From the NCBI RefSeq assembly GCF_000522985.1, contig NZ_CP007128.1:3332220-3396219 (forward strand): a stretch of DNA of 64,000 bases, written 5' to 3'. The DNA comes from Gemmatirosa kalamazoonensis. Its GTDB lineage: Bacteria > Gemmatimonadota > Gemmatimonadetes > Gemmatimonadales > Gemmatimonadaceae. Below the pieces are notes generated by a model. It had not been told where the DNA came from and searched no databases. It saw only the letters and a list, made by a program, of their open reading frames with translations. Positions within the stretch are counted from its first letter, which is position 1. Every line of letters starts with the position of its first letter. Shown piece by piece: positions 44,582 through 52,507 of this stretch. Both the position numbers and the translations under genes were made by a program.

Positions 44582-44614
44582 GCGGAATGGGGAGAAGCCG
44601 TCCGACTGTCGGAC
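44560..44614. promoter_or_regulatory. Twin palindromes at the parA-like start
   Basis: GTCCGACTGTCGGAC occurs at 44561-44575 (extended to a 17-bp palindrome, 44560-44576) and again at 44600-44614, centres 39 bases apart. The first lies in codons 2-8 of the parA-like gene and the second in its leader. On the minus strand TATCTT (44654-44659) is a possible -10 box upstream of both. They could be operators for autoregulation or a parS-like centromere for the ParB-like protein. Confidence 0.65.
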
Positions 44615-44761
44615 ACCGAGGCCGGTGCCGGGCCGCCGCCGGGAAGGGCGAGCAAGATACATCCGAACACCGCCCGATTGGAGCGCCGAGGGCGTTCCGG
44701 CGGCCGCGATCTGCGTCGCCCGGATCCGTTTCGGCGAGCGGACGCTGGCGATCATGGCCCC

Positions 44762-46312
44762 ATGCTCGCTGCCGTGCGATCCGCCGCCGTCCTCGGCGTC
44801 GATGCCTTCGGTGTGACGGTCGAGGTCGACGTCGCCCGCGGCCTGCCGCAGTTCACCGTCGTCGGCCTGCCGATGGGCGCCGTTCGCGAGAGCCGCGAGC
44901 GCGTCGTCACGGCGCTCGCCCACGCCGGCCACCCGCTGCCGCCGCGACGGGTGACCGTCAACCTCGCGCCGGCCGACGTCCGCAAGCAGGGCACCGCGTT
45001 CGACCTCCCGATCGCGCTCGGCATTCTCGTCTCGCTCGGCGTCGTCCCGGCCGACGCGCTCGACGACACCGCAGTGGTGGGCGAGCTCGCGCTCGATGGG
45101 ACGCTGCGGCGCGTGCGCGGCGCGCTTCCCATCGCCGCGTGGGCTGGCCGCGAGCGCCTCCGCCTCGTCCTGCCGCGCGCGAACGTGGCCGAGGCCTCGC
45201 ACGCGGCCGACGTCCGGATCGCCGCGCCCGCGACGCTCGCCGACGTCGTCGACGCGCTGGTCGCCGGCGAGCTGGCCGACGCCCGGTGTCCTGCTCCTCG
45301 AGCGCCGCGCGACGAGCCGGTCGACGACCTCGCCGACGTGGTCGGGCAGAGCGCCGCGAGGCGCGCGCTGGAGATCGCCGCCGCGGGCGGCCACAACGTC
45401 CTGCTGCTCGGGCCACCCGGGGCCGGCAAGACGATGCTCGCCCGTCGGCTGCCGGGGATCCTGCCCCGCCTCGACCCCGACGAGGCGCTCGAGGTGCTCA
45501 CCGTCCGCTCGGTCGCGGGACTCGACTGCGCGGCGGGCGCGCCGAGCCGCCCGTTCCGGGCGCCGCACCACACCATCTCCACCGCGGGGCTCGTCGGGGG
45601 TGGCACCCCGCCGCGTCCCGGAGAGATCACGCTCGCGCATCGCGGCGTGCTGTTCCTCGACGAGCTGCTCGAGTTTCCGCGCAGCACGCTCGACGCGCTG
45701 CGGCAGCCGCTGGAGGATGGGCGCCTGGCGCTCGCGCGAGCCGCCGGAACCGTCGTGTTCCCGGCGCAGTTCACGCTCGTCGGCGCCGCGAATCCGTGTC
45801 CGTGCGGGCGAGCCGGCGAGCCGGGCGCGACCTGCCGCTGCGCGCCGGTCGACGTGGCGCGATATCAGTCCCGGCTCTCCGGTCCGCTCGTCGACCGGCT
45901 CGACATGCACGTCCGCGTCGGCGCGGTGCCGCCGCGCGACATGGCCGCCGCCGCCCGCGGCGAGGCGTCGGCCGTGGTGAGGGCGCGCGTCGAGGCTGCG
46001 CGTGACCGTCAGCGGCTCCGATATGCGTCGTGGCCCGGCATCGCCTGCAATGCCCAGGCGGCGGGTCGCTGGGTGGACGCGCATGGTCGGGTCGACCCCG
46101 CCGGCCGCGAGCTGCTCGTCCTCGCCGCCGAGCGACTCGGGCTGTCGGCGCGGGCGTTCTTCCGGGTGCTGAAGGTGGCCCGCACGATCGCCGATCTCGA
46201 GGCCGTCGAGCGCGTCCAGCGCGATCACGTCGCCGAGGCCATTCGCTTCCGGCCGGCCACCTGCGACCCCGCGCCCGCGATGCCCACCCCGAACGTCGAT
46301 GCCGCCTGCTGA
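44762..46312 (+). CDS. comM: ComM/YifB family Mg-chelatase-like ATPase
   Basis: A 516-residue AAA+ protein. The N-terminal domain begins with VRSAAVLGVDAFGVTVEVD and contains GLPQFTVVGLPMGAVRESRERV, typical of YifB/ComM. The ATPase has Walker A LGPPGAGKT, Walker B GVLFLDELLEF, and a Cys cluster NPCPCGRAG...CRC. The C-terminal Mg-chelatase-like part ends the protein. ComM is a hexameric helicase that extends heteroduplex during natural transformation. It is divergent from the parA-like gene, with the palindromes between. Its presence is relevant to a possible uptake role of the CGTTAGGC word. Confidence 0.9.
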   Translation: MLAAVRSAAVLGVDAFGVTVEVDVARGLPQFTVVGLPMGAVRESRERVVTALAHAGHPLPPRRVTVNLAPADVRKQGTAFDLPIALGILVSLGVVPADALDDTAVVGELALDGTLRRVRGALPIAAWAGRERLRLVLPRANVAEASHAADVRIAAPATLADVVDALVAGELADARCPAPRAPRDEPVDDLADVVGQSAARRALEIAAAGGHNVLLLGPPGAGKTMLARRLPGILPRLDPDEALEVLTVRSVAGLDCAAGAPSRPFRAPHHTISTAGLVGGGTPPRPGEITLAHRGVLFLDELLEFPRSTLDALRQPLEDGRLALARAAGTVVFPAQFTLVGAANPCPCGRAGEPGATCRCAPVDVARYQSRLSGPLVDRLDMHVRVGAVPPRDMAAAARGEASAVVRARVEAARDRQRLRYASWPGIACNAQAAGRWVDAHGRVDPAGRELLVLAAERLGLSARAFFRVLKVARTIADLEAVERVQRDHVAEAIRFRPATCDPAPAMPTPNVDAAC

Positions 46313-46447
46313 AGAATGCGCGCGCCCGCCCCCCGCGCGCTGCGTGGCACCGCCTTCCGCGGCACCATCGAAGGCGCGCCACAGGACGCGGTCGCTGGCC
46401 CGTGGCCGTTCACGCCGCGATCCCTTCAAGCGCTCCCGTCGCCCGGG

Positions 46448-46453
46448 TAGCTT
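46448..46453 (+). promoter_or_regulatory. -10 box TAGCTT, leaderless start of larE
   Basis: TAGCTT ends six bases before ATG 46460, with no ribosome site. The same TAGCTTCCCG string precedes grpE and recurs at 60310. Confidence 0.55.
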
Positions 46454-46459
46454 CCCGGC

Positions 46460-47317
46460 ATGGAGCCGTCTCTATCCCACGAGGCACCCGACGACCCGGC
46501 AGTCGAGCGCGAGCGCGCGCTCGTCGCGTGGCTGCGCGACCAGCCGGGCGGGGTGGTGGTCGGCTACAGCGGCGGGGTCGACTCCTCGTATCTCGCCTGC
46601 GTCGCGGTCGAGGCGCTCGGTCCGGAGCGCGTGCTCGCGGTGATCGGGCGGAGCGCGTCGTATCCCGCCGAGCAGTGGGAGACGGCGCGGGGCGTGGCCG
46701 AGCGATTCGGCATCCCGGTCGAGGAGCTGGACACGAACGAGCTGGCGGATCCCGAGTACGCCGCGAATCCCTCGAACCGCTGCTACTTCTGCAAGCGGGA
46801 GCTGTGGTCGCGCCTGACGCCGCTGGCCACCGCGCGCGGCGCGACGCTCGTCGACGGCACGAACGCCGACGATCTCGGGGACCATCGGCCGGGCGCGCGC
46901 GCCGGGCGGGAGCGCGACGTCCGCTCGCCTCTGGCCGACGTCGGGCTCACGAAGGCCGAGATCCGCAGGCTCTCCGCCCGCCGGGGGCTGCCCACCGCGG
47001 CGGCGCCGTCGGCGCCGTGTCTCGCGTCCCGCCTGCCGTACGGCACGGCCGTGACCGTCGAACGGCTCGCGCAGGTCGAGCGCGCGGAGCGGGCGCTGCG
47101 CGCGCTCGGCGTCTCCGGCGACCTCCGGGTGCGTCACCACGGCGAGCTCGCGCGCATCGAGATGCTGGCCGCGGAGATCGACCGCTGGCTGGAGCCGCAG
47201 GCGGCCGAGCAGGTGCGTGCCGCCGTTCTGTCGGCGGGCTTTCAGCGGGTCGCGGTGGACCTGCGGGGCTTCCGGTCGGGCTCCCTCAACGTTCTCGGTG
47301 GTGTCGTCGCCGGCTGA
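46460..47317 (+). CDS. larE: LarE-like ATP-dependent sacrificial sulfur transferase
   Basis: A 285-residue PP-loop protein. GYSGGVDSS (about 35-43) binds ATP. PSNRCYFCKRELW and APSAPCLASRLPYG supply three conserved Cys, suggesting the three-Cys type that may use a cluster rather than sacrificing its own sulfur. GTNADDLGDHRPG is also diagnostic. LarE adds sulfur to the pincer cofactor of lactate racemase; larB, larC and larA are not here, so another thiolation target is possible. Confidence 0.88.
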   Translation: MEPSLSHEAPDDPAVERERALVAWLRDQPGGVVVGYSGGVDSSYLACVAVEALGPERVLAVIGRSASYPAEQWETARGVAERFGIPVEELDTNELADPEYAANPSNRCYFCKRELWSRLTPLATARGATLVDGTNADDLGDHRPGARAGRERDVRSPLADVGLTKAEIRRLSARRGLPTAAAPSAPCLASRLPYGTAVTVERLAQVERAERALRALGVSGDLRVRHHGELARIEMLAAEIDRWLEPQAAEQVRAAVLSAGFQRVAVDLRGFRSGSLNVLGGVVAG

Positions 47318-47579
47318 CGCGCCGCCCGAGCGCGCCGCTCGATCGGCGGAGCTCCGCTCGGCGCTCGCGGCGGCCGGCGTGCCGGCGGACGTGGAGGCCG
47401 ACGGCGCACTCGCCATCCTCCGCGTGTCCCATCGGCCGCGCACTGCGCGGCCGCTCGACGCCGCCACCCGCGCGGAGGTCGTGGCGCTGGCCCGCGCGTG
47501 CGGCTTCACGCACGTCGCGATCGAGCTCTCGTCGGCCGAGGGCGATGCGGACGTTCGTCGCGCTGAACCTCTCCCCTGA
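47301..47579 (+). CDS. Small protein between larE and thpR
   Basis: A 92-residue product from GTG 47301 (GTG 47298 is also possible), overlapping the larE end by 17 bases and the thpR start by 35. Residues 10-80 read like a compact alpha/beta domain: a helix (SAELRSALAAAGV), a strand (ADGALAILRVS), a helix after DAATRAEVVALARACG, and a strand FTHVAIELSS. No family is recognised. The overlaps and GC-rich third positions favour a real gene, but an independent check is lacking. Confidence 0.5.
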   Translation: MSSPADAPPERAARSAELRSALAAAGVPADVEADGALAILRVSHRPRTARPLDAATRAEVVALARACGFTHVAIELSSAEGDADVRRAEPLP

Positions 47580-48120
47580 GCGCCGCGCCGAGCTGCACGC
47601 GGCCGTCGAACCGCTGCGCGAGGCGCTCGGTCGCGCCGTCTCGTGGACGCGCGAGCCCGCGCTCCACCTGACGCTGAAGTTCCTCGACGACCGTTCCGAC
47701 GACTTCGTGGCGCAGCTCACCGAGCGTCTCACGGCGCCGCTGCTGCGCCTGCCGCCGATCCGGCTCGAGATCGCCGGAGTGGGCGCCTTTCCGTCGCTCG
47801 GCAGGCCCCGCGTCCTCTGGGTCGGCGTCGCCGCGAACCCCGACCTGTCTCGGCTGTATCAGGAAGTCGAATCCGCGTGCGCCGCGCTCGGCGTGCCGCG
47901 CGAGGGGCGACCGTTCCACCCACACGTCACGATCGGCCGCGTCCGCGCGGGCGTGCGCCTCGATGCCGCGCTGCTCACGCGCGAGGCCGAGGCCGTACGT
48001 TTCCGCACGGTGGACCGGGCCCGCATGGCCGACGTGATGGAGAGCGTGCTGGGCCCGGGAGGTGCGAGGTACCGCGTCGTGTCCGCGTTGGTGTTGGGGG
48101 GTGAGAGCGAGGAGGCGTGA
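47545..48120 (+). CDS. thpR: RNA 2',3'-cyclic phosphodiesterase
   Basis: A 191-residue member of the 2H phosphoesterase (LigT) family, which opens 2',3'-cyclic phosphates on RNA and can join tRNA halves in vitro. The two catalytic H-x-T/S-x motifs are HLTLKFL (about 43) and HVTIGRV (about 131). MRTFVALNLSPERRAEL is a typical start. The TGA overlaps the start of the next gene. Confidence 0.92.
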   Translation: MRTFVALNLSPERRAELHAAVEPLREALGRAVSWTREPALHLTLKFLDDRSDDFVAQLTERLTAPLLRLPPIRLEIAGVGAFPSLGRPRVLWVGVAANPDLSRLYQEVESACAALGVPREGRPFHPHVTIGRVRAGVRLDAALLTREAEAVRFRTVDRARMADVMESVLGPGGARYRVVSALVLGGESEEA

Positions 48121-48782
48121 TGTTCGGGTGTCTGCGGCGGCTCGGCTGCCTGTTCGTGCTGCTCCTGATCGTGGTCGGCTACCTCACGCGCGGATACTGG
48201 TGGGCGCCCGCGCGCGCGGTGGTCGACCGCTCCACGGGCCATGTCGCCGCGCGGGCGGACACGACGTCGACGTGGGAATCGCTGTCGCCGGCCGCGGCCG
48301 AGCGCGGCGAGCGCGAGGTGCGCGCCCTCGCCGCGCCGCGCGGGCCGGTCTACGTCTCGCTCCGCCCCGGCGATCTCGCGTCGTACGCGTTCCTGTCGCT
48401 CGCGAGCGCGCTGCCGCGGTCGGCGGAGAACGCGCAGGCTGCCGTCATCGACGACCGCGTGTACGTCCGCTCGGTCGTCGCGCTGCGCGACCTCGCGGGC
48501 GCGCTCGGCCCGTTGAGGAATCTGCTGAGCGAGCGTGACACTCTCCGGCTCGGCGGCACGTTCGAAGTCGTGGAGCCCGGCCGCGCCGTCTTCCACGTCC
48601 AGGACGTGCAGGTCGGCTCGGTGCCGGTGCCGGAGAAGATGATCCCGACGCTCGTGCGCCGGGTCCGTCGCGGCACGCCGCGCCCCGGCACCGCCGCCGA
48701 CGCGCTCGAGATCCCGATCCCCGACTACATCGGCGACGTCCGCGTCGCCCGCGGCCGCATCACGCTGTACAAGCGCCACTAG
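48117..48782 (+). CDS. Membrane-anchored protein of unknown function
   Basis: A 221-residue product from GTG 48117 (ATG 48120 is equally possible), overlapping the thpR stop. One N-terminal membrane segment (about 9-26, CLFVLLLIVVGYLTRG) is followed by an extracytoplasmic domain of mixed strands and helices, with repeated V-x-V strands and VRVARGRITLYKR at the end. It has no catalytic motif that I recognise. It is followed by the NtrX-like gene after 37 bases. Confidence 0.6.
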   Translation: MMFGCLRRLGCLFVLLLIVVGYLTRGYWWAPARAVVDRSTGHVAARADTTSTWESLSPAAAERGEREVRALAAPRGPVYVSLRPGDLASYAFLSLASALPRSAENAQAAVIDDRVYVRSVVALRDLAGALGPLRNLLSERDTLRLGGTFEVVEPGRAVFHVQDVQVGSVPVPEKMIPTLVRRVRRGTPRPGTAADALEIPIPDYIGDVRVARGRITLYKRH

Positions 48783-48819
48783 GCCCGTCCCCTTCCAAGC
48801 CCTCCCCGTCACGGTCCCA

Positions 48820-50187
48820 ATGCCTCGTCGCATCCTCGTCATCGACGACGAACCAGGTATCCGCAGCGCGCTCGGCCAGCTTCTCGAGTACGAGGGCTAC
48901 GAGGTCCGCACCGCGAGCAACGCGGCCGACGGGCTGGCGGAATACGACCGGTTCAATCCCCAGCTGGTGTTCATGGACATCAAGATGGCGGGGATGGACG
49001 GGCTCGAGGCGCTCAAGCGGCTGAAGCAGCAGGACCCCGACGCGTGCGTCGTGATGATCAGCGGCCACGCCACGATCAAGGACGCCGTGGAGGCCACCCA
49101 GCTCGGCGCCTACGACATCCTCGAGAAGCCGCTCGACACCGACCGCATCCTCGTCCTGCTGCGCAACGCGCTCGACCGCACCGAGCTGGCCGAGGAGAAC
49201 GCTCGCCTCCGCGAGACCATCGAGGTGCGCTACGAGATCGTCGGCCGCTCGTACGTCATCCGCGCGCTGCTGGACCAGATCGACAAGGTGGCCGGCACGC
49301 CCGCCCGCGTGCTCATCACGGGGGAGAACGGCACCGGGAAGGAGCTCGTCGCGCGCGCGATCCACAAGCAGTCGGCGCGGAAGGCCAAGCCGTTCGTCGA
49401 GGTGAACTGCGCGGCGATCCCGTCGGAGCTGATCGAGAGTGAGCTGTTCGGCCACATGAAGGGTTCGTTCACGGGCGCCGTGCAGGACCGCGCGGGGAAG
49501 TTCGAGCAGGCGGACGGCGGCACGCTGTTCCTCGACGAGGTGGGGGACATGAGCCTCACCGCCCAGGCGAAGGTGCTCCGCGTCCTGCAGGACGGCGTCG
49601 TCACACGGATCGGGGGCTCCAAGCCGGCCAAGGTCGACGTCCGCGTCATCGCCGCGACGAACAAGGACCTCGAGGAGGAGATCGCGAACGGCAGGTTCCG
49701 CGAGGACCTCTACTACCGGCTGAACGTCGTCCCGCTGCGCGTTCCGGCGCTGCGCGACCGGCGCGAGGACGTCCCGCTGCTCGTGCGGCACTTCCTCTCG
49801 CTGCTGGCGCGGCAGGACGGGCTTCCCGCGAAGGGGATCGACGACGCGGCGCTCCAGCGGCTCATGGAGCTGGACTGGCCGGGCAACGTGCGCGAGCTGC
49901 GGAACACCGTGGAGCGGCTGCTGATCCTCTCTAGCGGCGCGCGCATCACGCTCGCGGACGTCGAGCGGCTCGTCGGCCGTCGCGCCGTGGAGGCGGGCGG
50001 CCTCGGCTCGCTCTCCGACATCGGCACCTTCGAGGAGTTCAAGCACGCCGCGGAGCGGGCGTTCCTGCTCGCGAAGCTCCGGCAGTTTGACTGGAACGTC
50101 TCCGAGACGGCGCGCGTCCTGGAGATGCCGCGATCGAACGTGTACAAGAAGATCGAACGGTACGGCCTGAAGCGAGAGGAGGGCTGA
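48820..50187 (+). CDS. Sigma-54-dependent response regulator, NtrX-like
   Basis: A 455-residue regulator. The receiver domain has DDE at 9-11, the phospho-acceptor D53 in FMDIKM and the Lys of EKPL. The AAA+ domain has Walker A GENGTGKE (about 168), GSFTGA (about 216) for sigma-54 contact and GGTLFLDEVGDM. A Fis-type HTH ends the protein (NVSETARVLEMPRSNVYKKI). The helical linker and HTH resemble NtrX. Its natural partner would be an NtrY-type kinase; one is encoded at 34885-39005, though frameshifted. Confidence 0.92.
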   Translation: MPRRILVIDDEPGIRSALGQLLEYEGYEVRTASNAADGLAEYDRFNPQLVFMDIKMAGMDGLEALKRLKQQDPDACVVMISGHATIKDAVEATQLGAYDILEKPLDTDRILVLLRNALDRTELAEENARLRETIEVRYEIVGRSYVIRALLDQIDKVAGTPARVLITGENGTGKELVARAIHKQSARKAKPFVEVNCAAIPSELIESELFGHMKGSFTGAVQDRAGKFEQADGGTLFLDEVGDMSLTAQAKVLRVLQDGVVTRIGGSKPAKVDVRVIAATNKDLEEEIANGRFREDLYYRLNVVPLRVPALRDRREDVPLLVRHFLSLLARQDGLPAKGIDDAALQRLMELDWPGNVRELRNTVERLLILSSGARITLADVERLVGRRAVEAGGLGSLSDIGTFEEFKHAAERAFLLAKLRQFDWNVSETARVLEMPRSNVYKKIERYGLKREEG

Positions 50188-50192
50188 CCTCG

Positions 50193-50684
50193 ATGCCCGA
50201 CCGCAATTGGGAGAAGGAGCTCGCGGAGATCGACCGGCGCATCTCGTCGACTCCGGACGAGGCGCTGGTCCCCGATCCGGCGCCGGCGCGCGTGCCCGCG
50301 AAGGCCGGCGCGCCCGCCGCGCGCCCGGGCCCGGCGCCGGTGAGCGCCGTCGCGACGGCCGCTCCGCGCCGCCACTGGAAGGCCACCGCGGGGCTGCTCG
50401 TCCGGGTGCTGCTGACCGCGCTGCTGCTCGCCGGCGTCGTGGTCTGGCCGTACGAGACGCGCTGCGGGGCGTGGCTCGCCGGCTATCTGGCCACCATCGC
50501 CGTCACCGGCCTCGCCGCGCTGTGGACCGCCGTGGCCGCGTGGCGGCACCGCGCGGCGCTCGTCCACGTGCTCTCGCTCGCGATGCTCGTCGCGGCAGGG
50601 GTGTACGGCGCGATCGAGGTCCTGCCGCGCGTCGGGTACGCGATGCCCGACCCGAACCACCCGGCGATGTGGGCGTGCCGGTGA
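50193..50684 (+). CDS. Small multi-pass membrane protein of unknown function
   Basis: A 163-residue product beginning six bases after the NtrX-like stop. The first 60 residues are polar and then Pro/Ala-rich. Three hydrophobic segments follow at about 67-85, 93-113 and 121-141. Two Cys (near 90 and 162) flank the membrane region. No family is recognised. It may be co-transcribed with the regulator, and a strong hairpin ends the unit. Confidence 0.65.
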   Translation: MPDRNWEKELAEIDRRISSTPDEALVPDPAPARVPAKAGAPAARPGPAPVSAVATAAPRRHWKATAGLLVRVLLTALLLAGVVVWPYETRCGAWLAGYLATIAVTGLAALWTAVAAWRHRAALVHVLSLAMLVAAGVYGAIEVLPRVGYAMPDPNHPAMWACR

Positions 50685-50686
50685 AC

Positions 50687-50722
50687 GCGATGGGGGGCGA
50701 CCATGCGGTCGCCCCCCATCGC
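50687..50722. terminator. Perfect 16-bp hairpin between convergent genes
   Basis: The arms 50687-50702 and 50707-50722 are exact inverted copies with a four-base loop (ATGC). It sits between the end of the small membrane protein gene (plus) and the end of the TonB-plug gene (minus), so it can terminate both. No T run follows on either side. Confidence 0.7.
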
Positions 50723-50740
50723 GTCGCCGGCTCGTAGCGC

Positions 50741-52324
50741 TCAGCGCCGCGGGTTCGGCCCGCCGCGCTTCGTCCAGATCAGCACCACCCCGCAGTCGCC
50801 GCCCGCGGAGCCGCCGTACTGCGCGGGTGCGCTCGACGCGTTGTTGTACACCTCGACGCCCGAGACCTCGGTGGGCCGCACGATGTTGTCGAGGTCATCG
50901 GCGCCCTGCATCACCCGCATGCCGTCGAGGAAGATCTCCGGCGTGCACCCGCCGCGGCCGCGCAGCACGTAGCCGAAGGAGCCGTTCGGCGACACCTGCA
51001 TGCCGGGCGACATGCGCATGATGTCGGTCATCACCATCGGGTTCCGGTTCTCGATGTCCTCCTGCGTGAAATAGCGGCCGAAGCCGTTCTTCTTCCGCTC
51101 GAGGAACCCGTTGTAGTCGGTCTCCGCCTTCGTGCGCTGCCCGGTGACGGTGACGCCCGCGAGCACGGCGACCTGCTTCTCCAGCACCACGTCGACGTTC
51201 GCCGGGCGCTTCGCCGACAGGTCCACCGCGACGCGCTTCGGCTCGTAGCCGATGGCGCGCACCTCGAGGCTGTAGGTCCCGGCCGGAAGCCCGCCGAGCG
51301 AGAAGGCGCCGTTGTCGGTCGTGCGTCCCTGGACCCCGCTGCCCCACACCTGCAGGCGGGCGCCGGTGAGCACGCGGCCGTCGCGCCCCTTCACGGTGCC
51401 CGTCAGGCGCGCGTTGCCGCGGGTGACCGTGATGGGGTTGGCGGGCCGCTTCTCGATCGCGGCCATGGTGTCCGGCAGCTGCACCGCAATGACGGACGTG
51501 GAGTCGCCGAGGAAGAAGTCGCGGCGCACGATGCCGCGCGGCGGCACCTGCACGTCGATCACGCCGCCGGGCCGCCCGGGCGCCTCGGCGTTCGCCTCCA
51601 CGCTGCCGTCCGGTGGCAGGCCGCAGATCACGTAGCCCCCGCTCGGGCGCACCTTCGCCGGATAGCGGCGGTGGGCGTTGCGCAGGCCCGCCGGGGTGAT
51701 CTGCAGCTCGTTCCAGGTCACGACGACCTTCGCGTTCGGCACGGCGTTCCCGGACTCGGCGTCGCGCACCACGCCGACGAGCGCGCCGGTGGTGTCGCCC
51801 GGCGGCGCGTTGCACACCAGCGCGCGCAGCGTGCGCTGCCCCGGGATCCCGAAGTCGAGCCGCGCCGCGGTGTCTGGCTGGATGAGCACTCGCATCACGG
51901 GCTGCTCGAGGCCGACCGCGTCGAGCATCTCGTGGTAGAAGCCGGCGAGGTAGCGCCCCGGCTTCACCCCCGTGATGCGATAGCGCCCCTCCGAGTCCGT
52001 CGTGCCGACGAACGACTGCGACCGGTCGGTCTCGCTCACGACCTGCACGGTGGCGTCGCGGAGCGGCGTCTGCGAGAGGCTGTCATAGACGGTGCCGAAC
52101 AGCGCCATCGGGCGTGTCGTGTCGCCCCGGAGCACCGGGAGGGGAGCCGCGGCGCCGGGTGCGGTGGGCGTCGGCTGGCGGGGCGGTGGCGCGGCGGGGC
52201 GCGATGGGCCGAGCGTCCCGGGGCGGGGCGCGGCCTGCGCGGAGAGAAGGGCGGGCACGAGCAGCGCGCCCGCGAGGATCGGCGCTGCCAGCAGGCGGCG
52301 CGCGATGCGGCGGTGGATCAGCAT
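50741..52324 (-). CDS. TonB plug-domain protein with carboxypeptidase-like repeats, no barrel
   Basis: A 527-residue secreted protein from ATG 52324, chosen because a signal peptide starts there (about 1-31, ending LLSAQA) and a -10 box lies seven bases upstream. After a Pro-rich linker come Ig-like carboxypeptidase-regulatory domains at about 75-155, 165-260 and 315-390 (GTVKGRDGRVLTGARLQVWG; GLPAGTYSLEVRAIGYEP). The last 110 residues are a TonB receptor plug domain, with DYNGFLERKKNG, RNPMVMTDIMRM, RGRGGCTPEIFLDGM and VSGVEVYNN. No beta-barrel follows. It may bind a partner receptor or act as a periplasmic ligand binder. Confidence 0.85.
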   Translation of the reverse strand: MLIHRRIARRLLAAPILAGALLVPALLSAQAAPRPGTLGPSRPAAPPPRQPTPTAPGAAAPLPVLRGDTTRPMALFGTVYDSLSQTPLRDATVQVVSETDRSQSFVGTTDSEGRYRITGVKPGRYLAGFYHEMLDAVGLEQPVMRVLIQPDTAARLDFGIPGQRTLRALVCNAPPGDTTGALVGVVRDAESGNAVPNAKVVVTWNELQITPAGLRNAHRRYPAKVRPSGGYVICGLPPDGSVEANAEAPGRPGGVIDVQVPPRGIVRRDFFLGDSTSVIAVQLPDTMAAIEKRPANPITVTRGNARLTGTVKGRDGRVLTGARLQVWGSGVQGRTTDNGAFSLGGLPAGTYSLEVRAIGYEPKRVAVDLSAKRPANVDVVLEKQVAVLAGVTVTGQRTKAETDYNGFLERKKNGFGRYFTQEDIENRNPMVMTDIMRMSPGMQVSPNGSFGYVLRGRGGCTPEIFLDGMRVMQGADDLDNIVRPTEVSGVEVYNNASSAPAQYGGSAGGDCGVVLIWTKRGGPNPRR

Positions 52325-52331
52325 GGCCAAC

Positions 52332-52337
52332 AAGTTA
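52332..52337 (-). promoter_or_regulatory. -10 box TAACTT, leaderless start of the plug-protein gene
   Basis: TAACTT on the minus strand ends seven bases before ATG 52324. It has the same sequence as the SRP RNA -10 box. No ribosome-binding site fits. Confidence 0.55.
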
Positions 52338-52414
52338 CGAGCGAGCGTGGACGTCCCGCCAACGCGGGCGCGTGCGTTCCACGGGTTCGACCCCGGGGCG
52401 CGGGATCGCGCCAC

Positions 52415-52420
52415 TAGATT
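52415..52420 (+). promoter_or_regulatory. -10 box TAGATT upstream of the aldehyde dehydrogenase gene
   Basis: TAGATT ends six bases before a GTG at 52427 and 83 bases before the dehydrogenase ATG at 52504. Transcription should begin at about 52427. Confidence 0.45.
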
Positions 52421-52426
52421 CACCGC

Positions 52427-52507
52427 GTGACGCGGCGGAGTTCCGTCGCGACCGCAATCCGCCGGGGGCGCCACGGCGCCCACCGGCCACGACCAGCGTG
52501 CACATGA
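52427..52507 (+). CDS. Possible leaderless upstream ORF, 26 codons
   Basis: A GTG at the predicted transcription start opens 26 codons rich in Arg, Ala and Pro. The TGA (52505-52507) overlaps the dehydrogenase ATG (52504-52506). The dehydrogenase has no ribosome site of its own, so coupled translation is a possibility. The peptide has no recognisable features, and a short ORF of this kind is common by chance in GC-rich DNA. Confidence 0.25.
   Translation: MTRRSSVATAIRRGRHGAHRPRPACT

Noticed and set aside
43877-46429. parA-like gene as an 850-residue fusion
   Set aside because: The upstream extension is the antisense of comM and has no protein-like content; ATG 44581 gives a normal-sized ParA protein.
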